This document shows positions 31,583 through 42,362 of a stretch of DNA of 64,000 nucleotides, one piece after another. The stretch's first letter is position 1; every line of letters starts with the position of its first letter. Both the position numbers and the translations under genes were made by a program. A model generated the notes under the pieces. The model ran no database searches. It was not told the origin of the DNA and worked only from the letters and a program-made list of their open reading frames with translations. The stretch comes from Vicia villosa (taxonomy: Eukaryota > Streptophyta > Magnoliopsida > Fabales > Fabaceae): contig NC_081182.1 of the NCBI RefSeq assembly GCF_029867415.1, forward strand, positions 19,627,983 through 19,691,982, in the 5' to 3' direction.

Positions 31583-34500
31583 TGTCATACCCCAAATTTG
31601 TCCTACTCTTTCACTTTCATCTGGTTCAGGCTTTACATTCACATACATACTTCCATTAGGTCACCTGACATAGATCATACATTCATTAATCAATAAGAAG
31701 CATGGGATCAAGAATTATTGAAATTAGGGGTTTCTAATCCCTTGTACTTGAGCTTGACGTTGTTCCAAATGGGGATCTCATGAATTAGGGTTTTTGCCTT
31801 CTGCATACATTGAGTGCATTTCTCATCAATCAAGAACATGGTTGGAAGCGTAAGTGAACTAAGTTTGATTCAAGGATCATATGGCTTTCTTCTTGTTAAC
31901 TCAAGGGTTGCGAGAGGACGTATACTTCTTCTTGGTTTTGTATCAAGGGTTATCCCATTGTGTATGGAAGTTTTATGGAGGTCATCTTTCATCAGTTCAA
32001 AGAAGCAACTTATTGTTTAGTTCACAAATCATATGGCTATGGTCTTCATATTAAGGAGTCGGTGCAAGGTTTTGGTTTATGTATGTTACCGATACTGCAA
32101 GAAGTCGTTTGTTCTTGAGAGATTAAAAGAGAAAAGGAGGAATGATCCTCGAGTGACATAGTTTAAGATTCTCAAACACAATTCCTCCGTGATACCAAAA
32201 GTCATTTCAAATATGCAATAAAAAAGATTCACTCATGGTGATTGTTTGGAATTCAAGATGCAAACACAAGACTTATTGCAAAGCTAATGCACATTCCTAA
32301 AGTCCAAAGTCGTTCATTACAAAATACGCAACTGTCAATTCAAAAACCATTACATCATTCAATTTCCATACAAAAATATACATTACTATCCATCCAAATT
32401 CCAAATCCAAATAAGATTACAAAAACCCCATTACAAAGGAAACCACACAAAAACAAGTATTTGGCCTATAGTTGCCTTTTGGTCAACTGTTGACTTTTGG
32501 GTCAAACCGACCCTTCGACAATCCCATCTTTGTGTCACCTCCAAGTTTCTTCAAAACTTCATCTTCATGTTTCCAATCGTGCCCAACCGATATCAAAAGA
32601 TCTCCATCATTTCCATTGGTGCCATGTTAAGTCTGCCGTGTAAACTGCAACTCATAAACCAATCTGCATAAAAAGGAAAAGGCGAAAGCATTCAAACTCT
32701 ATACCATAAAACTTGCAGCACATCAACTAAAAAAAACAAGACAGATGCATCAGTTCAAGGCTGCACTACGATTATGTCATCCTCCTCATGAAAACTACTC
32801 AGCAAGGCTAATGTAAAGCAAGCTCAGAATAACAAATACATATCAGTTCTACATATCAGCCCCACACTTCAAAACCAACGATCTCATCTTAACCAATTGA
32901 CCTCCTAACAGGATTCAAAAGAAACTTCTAACAATTCAGCCCTGTATATACTCAGTCTTAGCATCAAACAGTTATAACTAACAAAACCGGATTGCAACAA
33001 AATTCAACATAATCTCTAACTGTTTCCTAACCGCTTTTTATCTTCCATAACTCACCTCTTAAACCTTTTAACAGTTCCCAAACAGAATTCCATAACTTCA
33101 TCTAACAGCACATAACTAACCTTTAACCACCCAACTAACTGTTTAAAATTCTCTCTAACCAATTCTCAAACTACTAATTGTCAATAACCAAACAGAAACA
33201 ACCACTTCCCTAAACCTCCTAACTGAACCTATAACAAACTCCGCCTGCAACAAACAAAAACGGAAACCGCAACATGTTCAAGCAGTTTCGCAACAGGTTC
33301 ACAGGCTATCAATTTCAAATCCAGAAAGGAAAAAGACTATCATTCACCTCGCAACAATTTCGGTCTCGGCCTTTAATCTACAGTCCCACTTCTAACTCCG
33401 AGCACCCGTCATCACCAAGGAAGCTACAGCCCCGCACATGTGTTAATGGATTAGATTCGGTTCACATTGAAACCATCAGTCATACATTTAGTTCAAACCG
33501 ACATCCACAAACCGTGTCAAAAGCTTGAAGTACTTGCAGCAATTCTGCCCTATGCTCCTTGTCCACCAAAGTCATAACCTGCAAGCATACAAGAGCCCAA
33601 AAACTAGTCAAAACCAAATACATACATTCAGCCCTGCATCACAAACCCTATACCAGCTCTGCATAACCGATTTTGCAAACAAGAAAATTATCACCAAAGG
33701 AAAACAGCCCTGCACATATACACTTCAACAAATTCAATGCCATAACCTTCATATTCCAAACAGATACTCTAAATCCACATCATTCAGTTCAGCATTCAAA
33801 AATCACTTACAAGCTATCGTATTCACACTGTACAACCCTCCATCAATACCAAAAAGCCCATACATTCCAGCCGGCTGAATGTAACACCCTCCAAAATCCT
33901 TAACAGAACCTCAATCAAATGGCTAACAATCCCTTAACTACCCTCAACTAATTTCCTAACCTGTAACCACCATTTTGTAACAGAATAACCAACTTTCTAA
34001 CAGAAAAATCAGTTACAAAATTCCTAACAGAAACCTATCACCATTCGCCAACTGAAACAACCACCCCTGCAGAATTTAAATCAACATAATTAACTCTCAA
34101 CACCTAACTAACTTCCTAACTGCCACACAACCACCGAAACAGAAATAACTAACTTCCCCTAACACTTCAACTAACAGTTTTCACTACAACAGTTCTGAGT
34201 TAACCAACCTAACTTCTCCTGATAGAATTAACCCAATCCAACTCAATAGCAAACTTGCTGCATCATTTAATAGGCTCAGTTCCCTAACAGAATTCGACTC
34301 ACCATAACTAATTGAGTCTGTCAGTTAACTCAGTGAGTCTATCCTAACTGAATCCGAACCTAAGTAACCACCTCCCAAACCTCACTCCAAACCTAACTCA
34401 CCCGAGCCTAATCCCTATATAATCTCCCTTCCCTCCATAATTCAAAGGCCTGAACCATTTTTTCACTCCTCACCAACACACACGCTTCATTCTTCACCTT

Positions 34501-36878
34501 CATCCACCATCATCTTCATCATTCTCTCACACACGCCATTGCTACCATCCTCCTTCATCTTGCACCTCCTTCAATCTCCACAATCTTCATCATCTTCAAC
34601 TCTGCTTCACTCTCATTCTGACTCTCTACAACTTCCTCTCTTCCGAGTCACTCACCCTCACTCAAAAGCTCGTGAATCCATCATTGATAGAGCTTCAACA
34701 TTTGAAGCTCTTATCAATGGAGCTCAAACTCTGAACCTTTCTCTACGCATCATCTTTAACCTTCTCTCGGCAATTCAGAATTTCGCAAACCAAGCAAGAA
34801 AATAAAAAGGAGAAGAAGAGTTGAACAAGAAAGAAAGAGAGAATTTAAGAAGTTACCTGAAGAACTTCGCCGAACTCCGCGTTTATCTCCTTAGATTGCT
34901 TATCGGGACCTCCTCTCTGGTGTTATTGATTGTCAATCTCCGTTCGCAAACTCCGGTGAGTCCTATTGCCGCCATGTTCTGATTATGCGTTTGCTATGAT
35001 TGATTATTGAAACCGGGAAGATGAGATCGAGTGAGGAGAGTCGAATCTAATCAGAAAAAGACTAAAGGTTGAGGCGATAGGGGTGGTCATTATGGTGGTC
35101 CGATAGGGTTCACGGTGGTGCTTGATTTTGGTTGATCGGAGAAGAAGGGAGAGAACAGAAGGAGAGACGAGGTCGCGAGTGAGAGGAAGACGGTGTGGAA
35201 CTCGAAAGGTCACAATTCTAACCCTAAACGCCTCTTTTGTTCTATTATTATTATGTAGATTAATTAGGATATAATGATGTAGTTAATTGGATTAACTTTG
35301 TTAGTGAGGGCTAATTGCTGATTAATTGAATTGATAATAAAGTCTGTTGGATCCTTGGGCCCGAATCACTGCTAGGCGCACACCCTCACTAGACCCATCA
35401 CACCACGTTTTTGCTTTGGCTGGCTGAACAAACAAACAATACTCCATTGGGCTTCATCCACGAAATTGCTATTTCACACCCCCGCGAGGCCCATACACCC
35501 TCTTCTTTTCTTTTTCTGTTTGCTATAATAACCTCTTGGGCCTTCTGTTAACTACACCCTCATACGGCCCACAACATCACTTGTTAGATTGATTTCTGAA
35601 ACAACAAAAAACCTCCATGGGCCTGCGCCCCAATTACTTTTCACACCTTAAATTCAATTGACACCCCCTCTGTTAATAGTTTCTTCTCAAATAATAAAAA
35701 TTGATTTTCTCTAATTCTTTTTGGCACATTAATTCGCATTTTCTTAAATAAATAAAAAATGACAAAAAACATTTTTCTACTCAATTAACTTTTAGGAATT
35801 TTATTAGAATTTTAATTGGTAGTTTTTCTTGATTTCTAATTGGTTGATAACTCATAAAAAATGATATTAAAAAAGGGCTCATATAATAAGTAGATTTTGA
35901 CATTAATCTTTTGAACTCATTTCTTTCATAAAAACTATAAAAATAATAGTACTTTTAATTCACTTTTGTGCTATATTTTGAATTGTTCTTTTTCATGCTA
36001 TTTTCAATATTCCACTTAGCGCTTTAATTTCCATGTTCTTCTATTCCTAACCTTAGGTAGAAACCATGATAACATTAGGTAGAAATTCCCTTCATACTTA
36101 GGTTAGTTCTTTTTCTTTTACAACCATAAAACATCTAATAAATGCTTGAATAAATTTCCCATAAAAAACACCAAGAAAACTCATAAAAAATGACTAATAA
36201 ATACTTTGACTAATAAAAAGGGAATGGAAGCTTGTAACTTCCCTTGCTTAAGGGATGTTCGAGTGCTTGGAGCTCCCTTGCTTAAGGGTTCCATTCAGGC
36301 GTAAGTTCCCAACTTCTAAAAAACACAAACCAAAGAGTAACTCGAGTTTCCCTTGCTTAAGGGATTTCCTCGAAACACTCAAACTCTCTCTCTCTCTCTT
36401 CTCTCGCTTTCTTAAGGGCACCGTTATTTCCGCTCCATTGCATCCTAGGTTGTCCCCTTGTGCAAGAGCGCGAACGTTAACGCCGCCCAACTAAAAAACA
36501 CAAAAACAAACAGAAACTATGGAGCCGAACTACGGCGCTCTGATTCCTGAAAAGGATACGTAGGCATCAAGTCGCGGGGCTTGAACGAGCACACTTGTAA
36601 ATATTCCTTCTTTTCCCCGTATTCATTTTGCATTCATTTCGCATTTAGACATAGACATAGTACACACCCTTTAGATAGAAACAAACATAGGTGGATACCA
36701 TCGAGTACGATGGGCGCGAGGGGTGCTAGTACCTTCCCCTTGCGTAACCGACTCCCGTACCTTGATTCTCTGGTCGCGAGACCTTGTTCCTTCCTTTGTT
36801 AGGTTTTCTGATATTCCTTTCCCTTGTGGGATAAATATATTGGTGGCGACTCTGTTCATTTTTCGCGAGCGTGCGACA
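31583..36878 (+). repeat. 5' LTR of the young Ogre-like element
   Basis: 5,296 bp. A TATA-like CTATATAATC lies at 34,415-34,424, so U3 is about 2.9 kb. U3 from about 32,900 to 34,400 is poor in G and full of CTAAC/TAACAG words. U5 contains repeated CCCTTGCTTAAGGG palindromes (36,241-36,363). It has no convincing protein: short ORFs appear in both copies only because the copies are near-identical. I found three differences from the 3' LTR: C31,664/T42,444, A36,420/G47,200 and C36,749/T47,529. Confidence 0.95.
34415..34424 (+). promoter_or_regulatory. probable LTR promoter TATA box (5' LTR)
   Basis: CCCTATATAATCTCCC followed by pyrimidine-rich sequence and CA-rich leader. The equivalent site in the 3' LTR is 45,195-45,204, where it would drive outward transcription toward 47.7 kb. 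Confidence 0.45.
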
Positions 36879-36880
36879 GC

Positions 36881-36898
36881 TGGCGACTCTGCTGGGGA
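36881..36898 (+). promoter_or_regulatory. primer binding site, Ogre type
   Basis: TGGCGACTCTGCTGGGGA starts two bases after the LTR end. This sequence is the primer site typical of Ogre elements. Confidence 0.85.
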
Positions 36899-37910
36899 TG
36901 TTGCTAGACCTGTTGCTGGTCCATCCTTAGTGAGTCGATCCTAGCCTGCGTTTGTTTGTTTATTTACTGGGTGTTTACTTGTTTTTATGTCTATATCTTG
37001 TATATATGTTTGCATGTTTATTTTCTGCTTGCATATCATGTTTATTTCTGTTTGCACATCATGCATATGGATTATATTCTGTGTTCCTTGGGGTCTTCTG
37101 TTCTGTTTTGCAGGTGGGGGGTTTGTATGAGGTAAAAGGCCCACTACCCAGGCCAAGTGACACATAGGATTAGCGTGGATGCTCATGTCGACTCCCGTAG
37201 CGCTTGCTATGGCTGAGATTGACTTGGGGTACCACAACTGGGCGAGGTTCTTTCATGGAACACTGTGTCTGGCACGCTTGTTGCCTCAAACACTTTGTAC
37301 CCCATGGGAACTGTAGACCCTAGTGACCATTAGGGACCACCTGTCTGTGTCTAGACTACATACCTGTGAGATTGGGGTGGGACAGGAAACCTTGGCTCCT
37401 ACATACCATTGCTCCTTCATATTTGAGGTCGGACCTTTATTTGGTCTGTTCTCATGGTGCTTGATCTTCTGGTATTCAAGAAGGCGTCGAACCTTTGATC
37501 CTGAGACGTTTGACCTATGCAGAGGTTCTACATCAGTTATCCAGAGATTGTACATATGCTACTAAGATTATATGGACCTTGATCCCATGCCTTTGCATTG
37601 CATAACATCATTGCTTTATCCACTTCATTTGTGGGGGATTCTAAAGTCTATTTCTAAAAAAAAAAAGAAAAAGAAAAAGGAAATAGAAAAGATATTCTAT
37701 ACAAAAAATGAGGCTTTGATTCAAAAAAAAGGAAAAAAAGAAAAAACAAAAGTGTGTGGAAAGCTTTAGGATCTCTCATAAATGAAACATGCATTCATAC
37801 TATCATGCATCTCATGGTTCTATCAGAAGCTTGTGGGGGCCTTTTCTACTCAAATTCCGACTCCAACAACAAAATTGACTTCTCACCGCTATGTGCTTAA
37901 AAGTTAACAA
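36899..37910 (+). other. 5' leader of the young Ogre-like element
   Basis: No coding frame of note. Stretches such as GGGACCACCTGTCTGTGTCT and GACAGGAAACCTTGGCTCC look like the conserved untranslated leader of Ogre-like elements. An A-rich tract lies at 37,655-37,750. Confidence 0.5.
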
Positions 37911-38320
37911 TGGAACAACTCCGTGGGGTTTTGACTGAGATAAGAACATGAATGGAGACTGAAGTGAATCAGTGTATGGATGTTATTCAAGCCTTTTCTC
38001 TTTGACAAGAAGATTTGAGACAGATTCCTCAGAGGCCAAATGCAAATGTTAATCTCACCCATGGGAAGGTCTTATGAATCAGAATGTTTGAAATGATGGT
38101 GAGATTCTTGTTCTTGGTAAAGAGAATTCACATCATTGAAGTCTTCAAGTTTCCAAGTATTGAATTTGACAAAAGGTTCCACCTCTTGGAGAAAATATTG
38201 GAAGCCATAAAAAGTCGTGACGCCATTGATTCAGATGTTGTTGGTTTGTGCCTAATGCCTGATATCAAGAAATGCAAGGATCATCCACTCTCACTCCTAG
38301 TGATGGATATTGAAGCTAAA
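37911..38320 (+). pseudogene. gag remnant of the young Ogre-like element
   Basis: Starting at MEQLRGVLTEIRT (37,911) one frame reads METEVNQCMDVIQAFSL, QEDLRQIPQRPNANVNLTHG, with stops at three points. After a frame change it reads EFDKRFHLLEKILEAIKSRD and SDVVGLCLMPDIKKC, recalling the coiled N-terminal half of Ogre gag just before its capsid part. After about 38,310 the similarity stops. The rest of gag and all of pol are absent. Confidence 0.55.
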
Positions 38321-41015
38321 TTGGTAATCACCTCCTGTACATGTGTGGAAGTTGCTTGGGGCTCCCGCACGAGGGATAAGCAAGACGTACTTTTATCTTG
38401 AGCATTGCATCACTCGCATTGCTCGAATCCCTAAAGCAAAGCAAAAGTTTACGACTCATGGGTGACTTCGTTGGAGTTCTCTTTTGAAGTAATCTGAAGA
38501 GTTTGGAAGGAACTGCAGAAAGCATTCGAGATCAACAAGTCCAGACGGAGTCAAGTCTCCTCAACAATGGCAGCCATTCAGTTCTTCATTGCATTCTCAT
38601 TCGTAACATTTCATTGTTTGTTTAAGCATTTATAGCATGTAAAAACTTGTTAATTTCTGAATGAAAATCATAATACATTGTTCATGTTCGTCTTGAAGTA
38701 ATCCATTCGTTATCACTCATAAAATGTTTTGGCATTACGATACCAACTTTATTAATTGCTTGCTTAGGCAAAAGCTGAGGGAGAATGATGAAAAATAAAA
38801 ACGCAAAAATCTCTAATCATGTGTTTTTGAATAAAAAACCCTACTGAGGATGTACAGGCATTATTTCAAATCCCCAAACACCGGAGATATAAGGGAGATA
38901 GACCTTTGTCAACCCCTTCGAGCCTTGAAGTAGGAGTTTCTTTTCTAATCATAAAAACCCTTATTCTAACCTTGGGGCAGGGTAGTGTTCATTTAACTTG
39001 ATCGAGTGTTCAAAACTCACCAAAAGGGTACGCATCTAAGGACACAACAATGGTTATCCTTCAAAAGGTTGAGGAATGTCAAAACCGCAATGATTATCCT
39101 TATTCCATCAAGAGATCAAGAGATGATGATACCACAATGGTAATCCTTCATCAAATCAAGGACTCAGGCAGTCGCAATCACTCCAACCGAATCAAAAGCA
39201 ACACAAGATCACACGACTTGTTCAAAAAAAAATGGCGAAAAAATAATATGGCAAAAAAAAAAAGGAGAATGAAAAGAAAATGGCAAAAGAAGCATAAGCA
39301 AAAAAAAAAAGACGATGAAACTGCCAAGCAAGAACAAAGTCGTGTGACAATGAATCAGGAGAATAAAAGGTAAGCGACCGCCATGTCCAAAGAACCTTAT
39401 TGATTCCTCAACCATTCCAAATTCCTTGTGAGGGATGAACACTCGTGTCGAGTTAATTGAACATAGGAATGGAGAACATCACGAAGGGGGTGGGTACAAA
39501 TAATTTTGAGCCTAAAAATCCTTTGTTTTCTAAAAACCGTGAACCCGACCAAGTTACAACCCTTAAAAGTCCTAATTGAAGTAGGGTTTATTTTGAAAAC
39601 ACACTCCGATGAGATAGCGTTCAACTGACTCCCAATGAAGCGAGACTCATATCCATGTTGGTATCGTATGCTTGCTTTATCTTCCATATGCAAAAATCGA
39701 GGTTGTGTCAACTAGTGATCCATTCACATGAGGTCGCAATCTCATTTCATAAAAAGTTTCTTTAAACTTCAAGACTAACATAGGCTTTGCATTAGAATCA
39801 TCATTCTTAGAATTAACATTCTTTTGCATACAAAGTATGTGCTTAACATCAAGGAAATTTTCAAGGATGAGAAGTAGTGAGTAACTTGGTCATGTCAGAG
39901 TGCAAGAGACTTGAGAACTCCAAGGAGTAAAAGCTAATCATCTCAAATGTCTACCATCAAGGGGCAGATTCTCTAAAGAACTCCGTTGGGCATGAACCGT
40001 CGATGCATTCTTTGATTACCCTGAGGGGAAGAGTTTGAAGATTCCGTTGAGCGTGGTAAAGTTGTTTCCATGTTTGTTTGACTTCAAAACAATGAAAGCT
40101 CGAGGATTCTAGTAAGATGTACCTAATCAAGGGAAGTTAAATCGAGGTTTGACCTCTCAAATTCAGCATATCTGGGGCAATCATGTCGATAAATCTCTTC
40201 AAGCTTTGATCAATCTGGGGCAATCAAGTCAAGGAGTCTCTCTTAAGTTCAACCAATCTGGAGCAGTTACGTCGAGATTCGACAAATCTCTCCAAGGATC
40301 CACTGAGGCAATTTCCTTCATGGGTCATGAAACTTGGGGCACGATCTTCTGAGTTTTATTGTCCTCTCCCTAATCATAGGAGTTTATTTCTCCTAGAACC
40401 TTGGTCTCTCCCCAAGCATGGAGTTTATTTCTCCCGAGAGTTTGTTCCATTCCTCAAGCATAGGAGTTTATTTCTCCTAAGAGTTGTCCTACTTCCCTAA
40501 TCAAGGCTCCTTATCTGGATTTCTCATTCCCAACATGGTGAATCGAGGGAATCTCCTCAAGCTGAAAATCCTTCAAGCAGTGGCACATGGTGATAAGTCA
40601 GAAATCATTCTTCAAGTCAAAGAAAAGTGCATCTTACGAATCAAAGTCCAATATCCATTGGCACCTCCACATGGTCCTTAACACTAAGGGGATTCTCCCT
40701 GGTGTTTACATCACTAATGCCTTTATTTGGCACTCTGCATATAGCGTTCACTGCATATAACATTGCATCCTCAAAAGCGTAGCATACCCGTCAAAAGTGG
40801 AACATTACGCCATTGAAAAAGTCAAACGTGCATACAAAGCATAAGCCAGATAATGTAAATCATCCCTCAATCAAGACAATGATACATCCCCACATAAAAT
40901 GTCCTTACAAACTCCAATTGATATCTGCTACTCCTTTACAAATCTCCTCCACCCATGGTGCCGATACTTGGTTTTACCAATCCCCAATCCCCAGTCTAAG
41001 TGCTTTTCAATAATC
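38320..41015 (+). other. non-coding interior of the young Ogre-like element
   Basis: About 2.7 kb without protein similarity that I can see. 39,225-39,320 is A-rich. 40,150-40,280 repeats the phrase CAATCTGGGGCA/CAATCTGGAGCA followed by a GTCRA word. 40,375-40,490 repeats GGAGTTTATTTCTCC three times. This is the region that replaces pol in this element. Confidence 0.55.
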
Positions 41016-41017
41016 TT

Positions 41018-42045
41018 CTTGTGGATCGTAGGTCCGTTGACCTTATCCTCATCTTTTGCATTCTTGTGGATCATAGGTCCGTTGACCTTATCCTCACCTC
41101 TTTCGTTTCTCGTGGATCGTAGGTCCGTTGACCTTATCCCCATCCTTCGCATTCCTGTGGATCGTAGGTCCGTTGACCTTATCCTCATCTTTTCATTCCT
41201 GTGGATCGTAGGTCCGTTGACCTTATCCTCATCTTTTCATTCCTGTGGATCGTAGGTCCGTTGACCTTATCCTCATCCCTTGCATTCCTGTGGATCGTAG
41301 GTCCGTTGACCTTATCCTCATCTTTTTCATTTCTTGTGGATCGTAGGTCCGTTGACCTTATCCTCATCTTTTTCATTTCTTGTGGATCGTAGGTCCGTTG
41401 ACCTTATCCTCATCTTTTTCATTTCTTGTGGATCGTAGGTCCGTTGACCTTATCCTCATCTTTTTCATTTCTTGTGGATCGTAGGTCCGTTGACCTTATC
41501 CTCATCTTTTTCATTTCCTGTGGATCGTAGGTCCGTTGACCTTATCCTCATCTTTTTCATTTCCTGTGGATCGTAGGTCCGTTGACCTTATCCTCATCTT
41601 TTTCATTTCCTGTGGATCGTAGGTCCGTTGGCCTTATCCTCATCTTTTTCATTTCCTGTGGATCGTAGGTCCGTTGACCTTATCCTCATCTTTTTCATTC
41701 TTGTGGATCGTAGGTCCGTTGACCTTATCCTCATCTTTTTCATTTCTTGTGGATCGTAGGTCCGTTGACCTTATCCTCATCTTTTTCATTTCTTGTGGAT
41801 CGTAGGTCCGTTGACCTTATCCTCATCTTTTTCATTTCCTGTGGATCGTAGGTCCGTTGACCTTATCCTCATCTTTTTCATTTCCTGTGGATCGTAGGTC
41901 CGTTGACCTTATCCTCATCTTTTTCATTTCCCGTGGATCGTAGGTCTGTCAACCTTATCCTCGTCTTTTTCATTCCTTATGGATCGTAGGTCTGTCAACC
42001 TTATCCTCATCTTTTTCATTCTTGTGGATCGTAGGTCCTACCTTT
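41018..42045. repeat. 23-copy tandem array, 44-46 bp unit
   Basis: Unit GTGGATCGTAGGTCCGTTGA-CCTTATCCTCATCTTTTTCATTTC. GGATCGTAGG occurs from 41,023 to 42,026 at 44-46 bp spacing, 23 copies, the second with GGATCATAGG. The central copies are almost identical; the last three (from 41,935) carry GTCTGTCAACC or a truncated form. Each unit contains the small inverted repeat GGTC-CGTT-GACC. The short ORFs seen on both strands through it are by-products of repetition. Confidence 0.95.
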
Positions 42046-42362
42046 CCATCAAACCCGTATTTTCCGATCAAAGTTTCATACAACAATCATTTTCATTAAG
42101 AACCTTGTATTGGCACTGTGGCTACGTTACAAGCTATCACCGTTCTTCCAATTACTCACTGTAAATATTTCCATAAGAAAAAACAATAAATTTCTCTTTC
42201 CCCAGCAGATATCAAAATAAAGAAAATAAAGATAACACTTACACCATCTTCTCTTCAGGACAAATTTCTGGTACTTTGATATTTAATCTTCTTCTACCTC
42301 GAATGTTCGAAAGGCTAGCGCCAATCTCACCTTCAGGTTTAAGACGATTAAATAGGGGCAGC
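42046..42362 (+). other. end of the interior and polypurine tract before the 3' LTR
   Basis: No gene seen. AAATAGGGGCAGC directly precedes the 3' LTR start TGTCATACCCC and is a good purine tract. Confidence 0.7.

Noticed and set aside
33274..36494. Several ORFs of 70-117 codons repeated in both Ogre-like LTRs.
   Set aside because: They are in low-complexity or G-poor sequence, match no domain, and appear twice only because the LTRs are nearly identical.
41018..42045. The evenly spaced array looked at first like a CRISPR array or a repeat protein gene (open frames on both strands such as STDLRSTG repeats).
   Set aside because: Units are contiguous with no unique spacers, lie in the non-coding 3' region of an LTR retrotransposon in a plant genome, and the open frames arise only from a 45-bp period divisible by three; occasional 44 and 46 bp units break the frame.
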